NCBI RefSeq assembly: GCF_019097595.1
Contig: NC_080731.1
Coordinates: 14,916,071 to 14,980,070 of the forward strand
Direction of reading: 5' to 3'
From: Hemibagrus wyckioides
Lineage: Eukaryota; Chordata; Actinopteri; Siluriformes; Bagridae
Length of the DNA: 64,000 nt
In this document: one piece after another, positions 1 through 10,523 of the stretch
How positions within the stretch are numbered: position 1 is the stretch's first letter
How the letters are laid out: the number at the start of each line of letters is the position of its first letter
Position numbers and translations under genes: made by a program
The notes under the pieces: model-generated
Database searches by the model: none
Told to the model about the DNA's origin: nothing
Seen by the model: the letters and a program-made list of their open reading frames with translations, nothing else

Positions 1-791
1 ATCTAGGGAGCTATTAGGCTGATTGAGACACATCCTTAGTGTGAACCACGTTGTCTAACCAAGCAGAAGCCACACCTTCTGAAAGCCAAAATCTCGAGAT
101 CTGGACTCAGCTGTGTCTCCTGTTTTGATTGGAATGAAACCTGCACCAGCACTTCGTGAATGAGATTATAAGAGAAATCTGTGATCTTTAAAAATAAAAT
201 AAAATAAAACATTCAGGTTTCACACCATTTTTTTTATATCAAAGTTTTACATGTAATCTTAAGTTTACAAAATTGTAAAAAAAAAAAAAAAAAAAAAAAG
301 TTCTGTAGAAAAGCACCATGCACTTTTCTAATTCCCAACCAGTCAAGTGTTAGTCCTCATTTTGACACTATTCTTTGAAGCGAACGACTAAGAGAAGACT
401 TATGGCGTGTTCAATAGCAAACAAGTGACTGCCAAAAATACCACTATACACTGTAGACGTCACGATAAATAAGAACTTGGTACACAATGTGTCGTCCCAC
501 TTGAACCATGGCTGCATTCAGTCTTGTCACATGCAGTAAGCAGCTCAAATTCTCTTGGGTTTCTGCCTCCAAAGCTTCAGTGATTCTTATTTAATCGTAT
601 ATACCGATAATAGTACAGAGATATCAACAAGCTACTCTAGTCCGTTGGATAGTGCTAGCTAGTACGGATAATCATGACAAGTGTGTACGTGTGAAAAATA
701 ATGATGGCAGTAAAATTCAAAGCATTAGATTAGAAAGAGTAAAGGGATAGCAGAGGTCGTTAAGGCACTACACAGTAAAGTAAAGAAAGTG
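1..791. other. Unannotated stretch downstream of entr1, including its probable 3' UTR
   Basis: No coding frame is supported here. The part next to position 792 should be the 3' untranslated region of the minus-strand entr1 gene; a variant poly(A) signal (ATTAAA on the minus strand) lies near 589-594. Bases 1-215 look like the 3' part of a dispersed repeat ending in (AAAAT)n, and a run of about 21 A lies near 278-299. The assignment of the first 215 bases is a guess from texture only. Confidence 0.35.
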
Positions 792-2916
792 TTATTTTGG
801 AATCTCAGTGATCTTGTCTACTGAACTCAGCAGCTCTGATACGAGGCACAAAGTCTCTCTTCCTGTCAGCAACTGCCTGCAGACAAAAAACACACACTCC
901 GTCATATCACGTGCCTGATCACTCCTGTGTAGGGAATTATATTCATGTTAAACTGATTAACACACTCTGATCTGTGTCAGTTACATCACTCAGATTTTTG
1001 TAACATACTTAATGGACATCTCAGCATCTTGGGCAGCTTTGATGAGGTACTTGGAGGCCACTTGAGCATTTTGCCTCATTGAGGTCAAGGCAGCAGTTTC
1101 TCCTGCACGAAGTCGCTCATTTTCACATCTGTACACATCAAGCTGGCTCTAGGGGAAAAAAGACTTGTTGCATAAGCAGTAAAACACCCCATGATGTACA
1201 GTTTTAGATAAATAATCCACAAAGTTCATGTGACTAGAACGACAAGCGACAAACTAAAACAAATTTTCAGGTTATATAAATTTCACTTTGTAGCCATATA
1301 GTACACAGTAATTGAAGGGAGGTTATTTATAAATGCTCTGGTGTCACCCAAATAAGGATGGGTTGCCCAGTGAGTCTGGTTCCTGGTTTATTTCTGATAC
1401 CATCTCAGGGAGTCACCTCTGTCTTTATAATTAGGCATACATTTATAAATGTAAAATTTATAACCTGATTTCTGTAAAGCTCCATTGTTAGAAGTTCTAT
1501 TTAAAAAAATGTTTGAATTTGGCCTGAAACAGCTAACAGCAAAAAGTGTCCTAAAAATGTTTTTATTCATCTTATAACACCAATTTGTCAATGATTACAA
1601 TTATTAATTGTACTTTTAACCATTTATAAATACAGTCAGTGTTGTGGAACATCTGTGACACAAGATCAGCAGGACATATTTGTTTTTATATACAGCAGCT
1701 ATAATCAAGCAGTCTCTTTTCCCGCTAAAACAGTAAAAAGAAATACATACATACTATTTCCAAAAGTTTTGGGACACCCCTCCGAATCGTTGAATTCAGG
1801 GGTTGGGCTTGGCCCCTTAGTTCCAGTGAAAGGAACTCTTAATGCTTCAGCATACCAAGACATTTTGGACAATTTCATGCTCCCAACTTTGTGGGAACAG
1901 TTTGAGGATGACCCCTTCCTGTTCCAACATGACTGCACACCAGTGCACAAAGCAACATCCATAAAGACATGGATGAGAGAGTTTGGTTTGGAGGAACTTC
2001 ACAGAATCTTGACCTAAACCTGACGGAACACCTTTAGGATGAATTACGATGGAGACTGTGAGCCAGACCTTCTCGTCCAACATTAGTGTCTGACCTCAGA
2101 AATGAGCTTCTAGAAGAATGATCAAAAATCCATAAATACACTCCTAAACCTTGTGTTGCTGTTATAGCTGCAAAGGGCGGGTCAACTCCATAGTACATTC
2201 ATGTGCATGTGAAGACAGATGTCCCAAAACCTCTGGCAATATGGTGTACATACACACACAAACAAACAAACAAATAAATATCACCATGCCATGTTACTGA
2301 GAAACATGAAAGTGCAAAAAATTCTCTAACCTGAAGACTCTGATAGAAAACACATGACTAAAACAAACACTGGAAATTTACTTTCAAATGTTTAATAAAC
2401 CTCTTCTAACAGAAAGATAATCTGTAACTGATAACTGTTAAACAGTTGCTTATCAGTTTATTATTAGTCTTAGATTATGAGGAGTGGCTGCCATACAAGT
2501 CCCTGTGAAAGAGCTGTTACTATTCAACTTCTCCAGGATTTCTTTGCTTTTTGTCTTTGGGATAGTTTTGTGGCCAAAAATGCTTGATTTTGCGGTGGTT
2601 ATTTTGTGAGTTTTTTGTGCTTTTTTTCTGAAATCTACTTGAATCTGTGAAAATGCAAGCACAGGATTCTGCTTTGAAACTCATCTGCAATAATTTTGAA
2701 AACAGAGTTTGCTGAATTCTGCATTCATTTTTGTGACTGCAAAATCACAAAACCCTGGAGAAACTAATGAAATTATAACATTCACAAGCACACAAAAGTC
2801 ACACCTCTGATTTTATAGCTGACACAAGTTAATAAAACCCTTCTGACCAATCAGATTGGAGAACTCAATAGCACTGTAGTAAATTATTAAGTTATTTAAA
2901 TAATATATAATTATAT

Positions 2917-2953
<37 letters not shown>

Positions 2954-5159
2954 TAATTCTTGTATACAAATACAAAAATTGTACATAAACTGTTGGGGAA
3001 AAAATTAAGGTGGAACAGAGTTGGAAAGCCAAACCTGAAGCTGCTGGACCTCCTGCTTCAGCTTAGACAAACTGCTTTCAGCTTTAACAGCTCGTTTCTG
3101 TGTGTAAAATAAAAGACAGTCTGTGTTACTTCTCACTCTGATAACCTCCAGGGTTAAGTGAACTAAATGAAAATATCCAAAGCACATACTGTCATGAGCT
3201 GGAGGTTTTCTTCCACAGACTGCACCATGCTCTCTAAGGCTTTGGCCTCTCTCTCCTCTTTCAAATTGCGGCTGTGGAGCTCATCTGTAAGCTGTCTGAT
3301 CCTGAACAGCACAGACAGGTTTTCTGATTAGATCTACACATGTAAATGAGACCTCGCTTCTCATGACCTCACTTTTTATGAAAAGTCAACCTGTTATCAG
3401 TCATCACACAGTACATCCACAATTACAGGGATAATTTAGGAATTCACGCTTGTATCTTACTTTGTAGAATCAGCCTCAGACTTTTTGAGCAGTTCTCTGA
3501 TGTGCTTCCGAAGCTGAGAATTTTCTTCTCTTAGCTAGAAAAGCATGAGACATGCACACATTAAAACGAGTCACAGGTATAATAGCTTAACACAATGACA
3601 CCATGCAAGATGTCACCTTTTCCTGGTATCTAATCCCATTTTCTGTACTGTTCTTCGACTGGAAGGTGAGATCAACAACCGAGGTCTCTTCGTCGCCTTC
3701 ATAGCTCCCTGTGCTCCTTCTGTGGAAGTCACGCTGTGGTGAGAAATCCTCTCGCAGCTCCCACTCTTTTACTGTCTCATCTTCACAGGACAATAAAGAG
3801 TGATCCAAGTAAGCATTGCCTTCCAGAGAACTACTCAGTCCTAAATCGTGCACCTGATCGATGCCCGAGGGCTGGTAGCTTTCAGTCCATTCGTCCTCGG
3901 GTTTAAAGTTAAATGACTGCTCGAGTAGTGAGGGATCTGTGAAAAAGTGACCCTTATGGCTGTGCTTGAAGCCGCTGACAAACTTGTATTCGTCCTGCAC
4001 AGAGCAAGCGCCATCAAAAGTTTTCTAGAACAACAAACATCACGAACATCATGACAAATGGCATTAGCTTATTACACAGGATCATCTCAGCTTTCATATT
4101 TACATGGCTGTTAATGAATCAACATATTTATCTAAGCATTTTCACTAATGCTTTCAGACTTATAGACCGCACTGTGTGCCAGATCCATCAGAAATGTAGG
4201 CTTATGGTACTGTAGTTCACCTCAACAGGATCGATGATGCTGGGATGTTGATTTTTGCTCCTGATAAATTCCTTGAAGGAGAAGGGATTCAGTTCCTCTC
4301 CATCCTCTTTTGGCTCATCTGAAGTAAATGTGTGAACAATGTTACTATTGTAGAGCTCTCTAAACACGGACCGAACACAGCATGCTAAGTGATCAAGAAG
4401 TAATAATAAAGTTGCTGAGTCTTCCTCAAGATTGCAAAAGCATCACACAACAGAGTGAGAATTGCATTCATATCTCTCTCTTTCTTAATTTCAAAAGTAA
4501 CACGTTCTGAGAATACTGACAGTCACATACACCTCTCTATTTCTCTCTCTCTTTCTTTCCCCTAAACAAAACCACCACATAAGTTAGAATCTCATCTCTC
4601 TCTCTCTCTCTATCTATCTATCTAAAAGGATCACATAATAAGAATTGTATTCATATCTATCTCTCTATAGCAAAAGGATCACATAATGAGAATTATATTT
4701 CTCTCTGTCTGTCTCCTCCCCTAAAGGATCACATAAAGAGAATTGTATTTCTCTCTCTCTCTATCCCAAAAGGATCACATAATGAGAATCATATTCATCT
4801 CTCTCTCTTTCTCTCTCTATGGCAAAAGGATCACATAATGAGAATTTTATCTCTCTCTCTCTATCCCAAAAGGATCACATAATGAGAATCATATTCATCT
4901 CTCTCTCTCTCTCTCTCTCTGAGCAGACTGAGAATCAGGTGTGTTTATCTGTATGTTGAGTCACTGGACTTTTTTCTAGTTAGATCGAAATGTTTCATTA
5001 CTCATCTGTTCAGCTTCTTGAGTCAACTGAAGTCCAGATTAGCTCTGGTGAGTAAAGTGTGTGAGAAGAATTACACGAAGCGTAAAATACTAAAGAAGTG
5101 AAATTTTACTTACCATCTTCAATAATAAGCTTTTTCTTGGCTGTTTTGTGTTTGGACAT
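792..5159 (-). CDS. entr1: Endosome-associated trafficking regulator 1 (ENTR1/SDCCAG3-like), eight coding exons
   Basis: Eight exons with GT-AG junctions join in frame to a 341-residue protein. On the minus strand: 5159-5114 (ATG at 5159), 4318-4221, 4024-3617, 3534-3461, 3301-3190, 3097-3035, 1148-1009, 876-792 (TAA). Exon 1 gives a lysine-rich start (MSKHKTAKKKLIIED). Exon 2 holds the ENTR1 hallmark NPFSFKEFIRSK. Exon 3 is an acidic, low-complexity middle. Exons 4-7 encode heptad-rich coiled coil (LREENSQLRKHIRELLKK, then ENERLRAGETAAL). Exon 8 ends in LLSSVDKITEIPK. In mammals ENTR1 sits on endosomes, binds retromer component VPS35 and the phosphatase PTPN13, and acts in receptor sorting and cytokinesis. 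The human protein is longer, so the fish form is compact. A Tc1 remnant lies between exons 6 and 7. No disabling change was seen. Family naming rests on remembered motifs, not on a search. Confidence 0.85.
1753..2246 (+). mobile_element. Deleted Tc1-like transposon inside entr1 intron
   Basis: The left end (CCAAAAGTTTTGGGACA near 1760) and right end (TGTCCCAAAACC near 2219) are imperfect inverted repeats. Between them a plus-strand frame resembles the C-terminal half of a Tc1-like DD34E transposase (ASAYQDILDNFMLPTLWEQF, then FLFQHDCTPVHKA). The N-terminal DNA-binding half is missing and the frame ends early at 2015-2017, so the copy is inactive. Confidence 0.75.
2921..2957. repeat. (AAT)n microsatellite
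   Basis: About eleven AAT units within an AT-rich part of the same entr1 intron. Confidence 0.85.
4430..4922. repeat. CT-rich minisatellite in entr1 intron 1
   Basis: A unit of roughly 45-56 bp, AAAAGGATCACATAATGAGA followed by an ATT/ATC and a (CT)n tract, is repeated at about 4624, 4672, 4723, 4769, 4825 and 4868, with more diverged copies near 4436 and 4572. The (CT)n part varies in length between units, as expected from slippage combined with unit duplication. Confidence 0.85.
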
Positions 5160-5657
5160 GTTTCCTGTGCGGTTAGCTATTAATCCTCAGTACAGTACTA
5201 ACACATCTCTGCTGCTCAGCTGTCAAATCCTTCCCTCTGTGCTGAATTAAAGTCCTGCAGCTGATAAATCAACACAAGCCGAATCAACGAATCCGTCAAT
5301 GCACTTCTCTAACAACTCCAGATATTTATTGTAATAACTAGTTATTTGACTTCAACTTTGGCTAGATGGAAATTTTGGTTTCTGCTTCCCCACCCCACAC
5401 ATGCATGTCTTCTTCTGCTATTTCTGAATCACTGGAAGAAGTTCAACAGCGCCGTCTAGTGACCTGGAGAAAGTTGTAGAATTCAGGACAAGATCACAAC
5501 AGGAATGTAATAATTATAATAAAACATCAGTGACCTTGAAATAAACAAACTAATACAACAGACAAAAAAATAAAGTTCCATATAATTTGAAATAATATAT
5601 ACATGAGTATAAAATGAATGAGAAGTTAACACATCAATACTGTATGATATATACATA

Positions 5658-6932
5658 CAGGGGTTGGACAATGAAACTGAAACACTGGCCAATTTAGTGT
5701 TGGAGGTTTCATGGCTAAATTTGACCAGCCTGGTGGCCAATCTTCATTGATTGCACATTCCACCAGTAATAGCAGAGTGTGAAGGTTTAATTAGCAGAGT
5801 AATAGCACAGTTTTGCTTAAAATATTGCAATGCACACAACATTATGGGTGACATATCAGAGTTGGTGGACAACTCTGGACAAATTGTTGGTGCACGTCTC
5901 ACTGGAGCATCTGTGACTAAGACAGCAAGTCTTTGTGATGTATCAAGAGCCACGGTATCCAGGGTAATGTCAGCATACCACCAAGAAGGACAAACCACAT
6001 CCAACAGGAGTAACTGTGGACGCAAGAGGAAGCTGTCTGAAAGGGATGTCCGGGTGCTAACCCGGATTGTATCCAAAAACCATAAAACCACAGCTGCCCA
6101 ACTCACTGCAGAATTAAATGTGCACCTCAACTCTCCTGTTTCCACCAAAACTGTCCGTTGGGAGCTCCACAGGGTCAATGTACATGGCCGGGCTGCTATA
6201 GCCAAACCTTTGGTCACTCATGCCAATGCCAAACGTCAGTTTCAATGGTGCCAGCAGCGAAAATCTTGGGCTGTGGACAATGTGAAACATGTATTGTTCT
6301 CTGATGAGTCCACCTTCACTGTCTTTCCCACATCCGGGAGAGTTACGGTGTGGAGAAGCTCCAAAGAAGCGTACCACCCAGACTGTTGCATGCCCAGAGT
6401 GAAGCATGGGGGTGGATCAGTGATGGTTTGGGCTGCAATATCATGGCATTCCCTAGGCCCAATACTTGTGCTAGATGGGGGCGTCACTGCCAAGGACTAC
6501 CAAACCATTCTGGAGGACCATGTGCACCCAATGGTTCAAACATTGTATCCTGAAGGTGGTGCCGTGTATCAGGATGATAATGCACCAATACACACAGCAA
6601 TACTGGTGACAGAGTGGTTTGATGAACATGAAAGTGAAGTTGAACATCTCCCATGCCCTGCACAGTCACTAGATCTAAATATTATTGAGCCACTTTGGGG
6701 TGTTTTGGAGGAGCGAGTCAGGAAACATTTTCCTCCACCAGCATCACATAGTGACCTGGCCACTATTCTGCAAGAAGAATGGCTCAAAATCCCTCTGGCC
6801 ACTGTGCAGGACTTGTATCTGTCATTCCCAAGATGGATTGATGCTGTATTGGCCACAAAGGAGGCCCTACACCATACTAATGAATTATTGTGGTCTAAAA
6901 CCATGCGTTTCAGTTTCATTGTCCAACCCCTG
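5658..6932 (+). mobile_element. DD36E (Incomer-type) Tc1/mariner element, structurally complete
   Basis: A 1,275-bp element is flanked by TA on both sides (5656-5657 and 6933-6934). Its inverted repeats, starting CAGGGGTTGGACAATGAAAC, are identical over 26 bp at both ends. The single transposase frame has the three acidic catalytic residues. Counting residues between the second Asp and the Glu gives 36, which is the spacing of the DD36E 'Incomer' group and not 34 as in classic Tc1. Perfect terminal repeats and an open frame suggest a recent insertion. Confidence 0.88.
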
Positions 6933-6959
6933 TACATATACAGTATCTCACAAAAGTGA
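5844..6959 (+). CDS. Tc1/mariner DD36E transposase
   Basis: The protein is 371 residues from the Met at 5844 (start of MGDISELVDNSGQ); the frame is open upstream to another Met at 5751, but the internal start fits transposase lengths better. An N-terminal paired helix-turn-helix region (ASLCDVSRATVSRVMSAYH) is followed by the GRKRK-type basic segment and the catalytic core: first Asp in LFSDEST, second in YQDDNAPIHTA, Glu in LNIIEPLWG. It would cut at TA sites and move the element by cut-and-paste. The frame has no stop inside the element: it reads through the right inverted repeat and ends at 6957-6959 in flanking DNA, so the last residues are not part of the original protein. This could be a lost stop codon. 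Whether it is expressed is unknown. Confidence 0.8.
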   Translation: MGDISELVDNSGQIVGARLTGASVTKTASLCDVSRATVSRVMSAYHQEGQTTSNRSNCGRKRKLSERDVRVLTRIVSKNHKTTAAQLTAELNVHLNSPVSTKTVRWELHRVNVHGRAAIAKPLVTHANAKRQFQWCQQRKSWAVDNVKHVLFSDESTFTVFPTSGRVTVWRSSKEAYHPDCCMPRVKHGGGSVMVWAAISWHSLGPILVLDGGVTAKDYQTILEDHVHPMVQTLYPEGGAVYQDDNAPIHTAILVTEWFDEHESEVEHLPCPAQSLDLNIIEPLWGVLEERVRKHFPPPASHSDLATILQEEWLKIPLATVQDLYLSFPRWIDAVLATKEALHHTNELLWSKTMRFSFIVQPLYIYSISQK

Positions 6960-7215
6960 GTACACCCCTCACATTTTTGTAAATATTTTATTATATCCTT
7001 TCATGTGACAACACTGAAGAAATGACACTCTGCTACAATGTAAAGTAGTGAGTGTACAGCCTGTATAACAGTGTAAATTTGCTGTCCCCTCAAAATTAAC
7101 ACACAGCCATTAATGTCTAAACTGTTGGCAACAAAAGTGAGTACACCCCTAAGTGGAAATGTCCAAATTGGGCCCAAAGTGTCAATATTTTGTGTGGCCA
7201 AAATATTCCAGCACT
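6941..7215 (+). mobile_element. End fragment of a second Tc1-like family
   Basis: The segment begins CAGTATCTCACAAAAGTGAG, an end sequence of a common fish Tc1-like family as I remember it, and the motif 'AAAAGTGAGTACACCCCT' recurs near 7133. No transposase frame is present. It abuts the DD36E element on its right side and runs into the (TA)n tract. Confidence 0.55.
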
Positions 7216-7216
7216 G

Positions 7217-7286
<70 letters not shown>
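7217..7286. repeat. (TA)n microsatellite
   Basis: About 34 uninterrupted TA units. The open frames through it on both strands are artefacts of the repeat. Confidence 0.97.
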
Positions 7287-7292
<6 letters not shown>

Positions 7293-7294
7293 CT

Positions 7295-7420
7295 ACCATT
7301 ACACACCTTTTAATTCAATGTTTTTGTTTAGGGATTTATTTTCTACATTCTAGAACAATACTGGAGATTTCAAAACTATGAAATAACACAAATGGACTTA
7401 AGTAATCCATATGTAATGAC
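7295..7420 (-). mobile_element. 3' end fragment of a Tc1-like element
   Basis: Read on the minus strand the segment contains TGTGTTATTTCATAGTTTTG and a tract ending TCTAGAATGTAGAAAATAAA, matching from memory the non-coding 3' end of a widespread fish Tc1-like transposon. No transposase frame remains. Confidence 0.5.
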
Positions 7421-7608
7421 AACAAAAAACAGCCAGTTGTTATTTTAAGACATGGTTCTTCTCCAGGTTCTGGAGTGTTCTGGAATAGTTCTTGCAAGAA
7501 CAGTATTGTCCAGTGCATTTGCAAATTGTACAATTTTCTTACAACAAAGGAATAGGGATGCTAGTGTTTGTTATTCCAAAAATCAGAAGTACAGTTTTAT
7601 GTTTATTA

Positions 7609-7700
7609 GGGGGCGGGATAAAAAGTCTCTATTGGTCCACTGCTTCTCAACCTACTGCCCTTCTCTAGCCAAGCAGTAAAGTGACGTCACTGACGCGCGA
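7609..7700. promoter_or_regulatory. Orphan promoter-like cluster (GC box, TATA-like, inverted CCAAT, CRE)
   Basis: Within 92 bp there is a GC box (GGGGGCGGGA, 7609-7618), an A-rich TATA-like sequence (GATAAAAAG), an inverted CCAAT box (ATTGG, 7631-7635) and a perfect palindromic CRE (TGACGTCA, 7682-7689) followed by a CpG-rich patch. No coding exon is recognisable on either side within 1 kb. It could drive a noncoding transcript or an alternative first exon of the phosphatase gene at 9.1 kb. Confidence 0.4.
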
Positions 7701-8820
7701 CTGTGCCGGTTAGTGTTTGAACCTGTCTTGAGCAAATGAAAAGATTTAAGTAATACGCTTAAACCTTCTTTTATGTGTGTCTATTGTGGTATCGCGGCAA
7801 ACGTCCTGTTATTTTGCTAAAGAGTATTTTAATGAACTGGACAAGTGTATCATTATATCATTAGCATCATAGCATAGCGTTTTGTTGCTCAAACAAGAGT
7901 AGTGCGCTAGCAACAGGCTCATGTGTTCAGTTTTATCATGATGAAATGTATACCTTTAAAGTAATGTAATTCGTGTTTACTCTTGTCTCTGTATTAACCC
8001 GGACTCTTAATCAGAGTCCTGTATCACCGCATCCACAGGCTCAGGTCAGTCAGATGCAGGGTCAGAGACGGACACATGCACATGGCCAAGTGCATGTTGG
8101 TGGTATAATGAAGCATAGATTCCACGTGCAATGTTTTCAAGATGATCGTTAGTAAAAGCTAGATCTGCAGTTTTATATGACTATATGAAAGTCTGCTGCA
8201 TTACACTTTGACATTTTAGCTATTTCCCCGATATTTTCAGGAGGCAGACCACCTGTGGAAAAATAAAAATAAACACTGCTTTCAGAAAGCAGGGAAGATA
8301 AAGAAAAGCTTTAGTCTGAATGTTCAGGGATGCCATTACAGTATTGTTCTTGTTGATAAAAGATGTACTTGTTTGATTTGTAAAATACAGTTTTTTGCAT
8401 AATTTTTAAAAGTATTTGACTCTGCATCTCTGTTTCTGCCCATTGCAGTAGTTTTTTGCTGCAGTTTTTATAATTCGTTGTTGAGGGCTGTTAGTGCTAT
8501 AGTTCTGTCCTATATTGAAAAAAAAGAAAGAAAGAAAATAACGTTTTATTAAAGCAGTGACTGTTAGTGTTTTATATTAAGGCCAGAGAGAGATGTTTAT
8601 TCATATTATAACAATGGCTTCTTGTCGGAGTCTGTCAACTCTTTAAAATAGAATTTATTTCTAGACTATTTATTTCTGTCTGAGTCCTAAAGATAGGAAG
8701 AAAGCAATGTCATCCACACCTGCACAAAACAACTGAAACATTTAAGAACCATTTAGACATATTACATAGGCCACGTGTTTGACAAAACTAAAGCACCAAA
8801 AGAACAATTGTGTTTTCATA
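7701..8820. other. Unannotated unique-looking intergenic DNA
   Basis: No coding frame, RNA gene or recognisable repeat is visible between the promoter-like cluster and the phosphatase promoter. Confidence 0.5.
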
Positions 8821-8844
8821 GTGAGGGTATTTCAACTACTCGAT

Positions 8845-9135
8845 TCGTACCGGAAACACGATTTGTACTGCGCATGTGCGGAAATGCGTCTACTTGTCTG
8901 AAATATGACGAAACGATTTACGGCAGTTTCGGATAACACTGTTGTTATAATACTACTAATAATATAATGCTAAAGCATACTAACTCACATATCATTAGGT
9001 AAGCGGTTATTTGCTGTTTTGTTTCGAATGTCCAAGCTGTTTTTGCTGGGTAACTAAGAACAGACTAAGCTAGCTAGCTGTGGTGCAGTCCAATCATTTT
9101 AAACCGTTCTTACTTGTTTACTAGGTTAACGCTCA
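8845..9135 (+). promoter_or_regulatory. Promoter, noncoding exon and 5' UTR intron of the DUSP18-like gene
   Basis: An ETS-type ACCGGAAAC (around 8850) and an NRF1-like TGCGCATGTGCGGAA (around 8870) lie about 270 bp before the start codon, an arrangement common in TATA-less housekeeping promoters. A GT donor at 8999 (ATTAG|GTAAGC) and an acceptor at 9121-9124 (TTTACTAG) define a plausible 126-bp intron in the 5' UTR. Transcription start and splicing are inferred only. Confidence 0.5.
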
Positions 9136-9687
9136 ATGGACACACCATGTCGAATCCCTGCATCTCGACTAGCCGGGCTGGGGCAGATTACAGACTACCT
9201 TTACATCAGCAGCGGCAAGACGGCCAAAGACAACTCGGTTTTAACTCGCCTCAAAATGACCTGCATCATTAACGCTACACAGGACGTGGAAGATGTTCGC
9301 ATTCCTTCTGTTGAATATATTCGGGTGCCTGTTTCCGACTCTCCTGCATCTCAGCTCCAAGAACATTTCGACACGGTTGCAGACAAAATACATGCCGTGA
9401 GAGCGCAGTGCGGTCGCGTGCTTGTGCACTGCTGTGCAGGCGTGAGTCGCTCCGCGACGCTGTGTCTCGCCTACCTTGTGAAATACCGCGACATGTCGCT
9501 AATGGACGCGCACACACTGGTCAGGGCGTGCAGGCCAATCATTCGACCTAACTGCGGTTTCTGGAAACAGCTGATTGACTACGAGCGCAGTTTACGTGGA
9601 ACGAATTCTGTAATGATGGTGGCTTCTCCTTTGGGTCAGATTCCGGACTTATATGAGAAAAACAGTAGGGATTTAATACCACTTTAA
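9136..9687 (+). CDS. dusp18: Dual-specificity phosphatase, DUSP18/14/21 group, single coding exon
   Basis: The frame encodes 183 residues with no interruption. The signature HCCAGVSRSATLCLAYL contains the P-loop HCX5R: nucleophile Cys99 and Arg105, with the general-acid loop Asp68 in VPVSDSP. The family's AYLxKY and RPIIRPNxGFWxQLIxYE motifs follow. The C-terminus (GQIPDLYEKNSRDLIPL) matches DUSP18 as I remember it more closely than DUSP14, and length is close to the roughly 188 residues of mammalian DUSP18. These small atypical enzymes lack the MAP-kinase-binding domain and remove phosphate from Ser/Thr and Tyr; mammalian DUSP18 has been linked to mitochondria. A single coding exon behind a 5' UTR intron is typical of the group. 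A poly(A) signal lies at 9793-9798. DUSP14-like or DUSP21-like remain alternatives. Confidence 0.88.
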   Translation: MDTPCRIPASRLAGLGQITDYLYISSGKTAKDNSVLTRLKMTCIINATQDVEDVRIPSVEYIRVPVSDSPASQLQEHFDTVADKIHAVRAQCGRVLVHCCAGVSRSATLCLAYLVKYRDMSLMDAHTLVRACRPIIRPNCGFWKQLIDYERSLRGTNSVMMVASPLGQIPDLYEKNSRDLIPL

Positions 9688-9792
9688 AACTGACATAGCC
9701 TCTAAATGACATCTTTAGAAATAAGCGAGTCATATCTCCGTGTAAAACTGGATAATACTGCCTATTTTATTTTAAGATCTCCTCAGCATTTC

Positions 9793-9798
9793 AATAAA
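9793..9798 (+). terminator. Possible poly(A) signal of the DUSP18-like gene
   Basis: AATAAA lies 105 bp after the stop codon, in AT-rich sequence; a longer 3' UTR is also possible. Confidence 0.4.
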
Positions 9799-10003
9799 TT
9801 AAATGGATGTTTAACAAAAAAAAAATCTGACACAAATGTATTAATTCATTCGTCTTCAGTACAATTTATTCTCTTCCTTTTATTTTTGTTAGTTGAAAGA
9901 TTTACCAATGGCAGATGTGAATCATCACATTGTTCTTCAGGTGTAACTTACATTTCATGTATGCTTGTATGTAGTTCATGTGTGCAACATTGTTTTCTGA
10001 CAT

Positions 10004-10523
10004 ACAGTATATTGCCAAAAGTTTTGGCATGCTTTACACCACAGCATCCAACGCTTTGTATTGCACTTGGTGATGTAAGGCTTGGATGCAGCTGCTCGGC
10101 CATGAAAACCCATTCCATGAAGTTCTCTACACGGTGTTCTTGAGCTAATCTGAAGGCCACACAAAATTTGGAGGTCTGTAGCTATTGACTCTGCAAAAAG
10201 TTGGCGACTTCTGCGCACTGTGTGCCTCAGCATGTGCTGACCCCGCTCTGTGATTTTATGTGGCCTACCACTTTGTGACTGAGTTGCTGTTGTTCCTAAT
10301 AGCTTCCACTGTGGTATAATACCACTAGACCATAAATTATTTAGTAGTGAGGAGATTTCACAAATGGATGTCTTGCACAGGTGGCAACCTATCACAACAC
10401 CACAAATGTTTGTAGAAGCAGTCTGCATGCTTGTGGTAATTAATTTTATACACCTGTGGCCTTGAAAATAATTGGAACACCTGAATTCAGTGGTTTGGAG
10501 GGATGTTCCAATACCTATAGTGT
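10004..10523 (-). mobile_element. Deleted Tc1-like transposon (N-terminal half of transposase)
   Basis: Ends resemble the element at 1.75 kb (ATTGCCAAAAGTTTTGG at the left; right end reads inward as CACTATAGGTATTGGAAC). The minus-strand frame (10428-9976) contains the paired-domain half of a Tc1-like transposase (GRPHKITERGQHMLRHTVRR, then SKPYITKCNTKRWMLWCKA). The catalytic half is missing. This copy and the one at 1.75 kb are complementary deletions of what looks like one family. Confidence 0.7.

Noticed and set aside
5744..6937. Minus-strand frames through the DD36E element
   Set aside because: They are shadows of the plus-strand transposase, which has the family motifs.
7001..7381. Several IYIYIY-type open frames
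   Set aside because: They are the translation of a (TA)n microsatellite on both strands.
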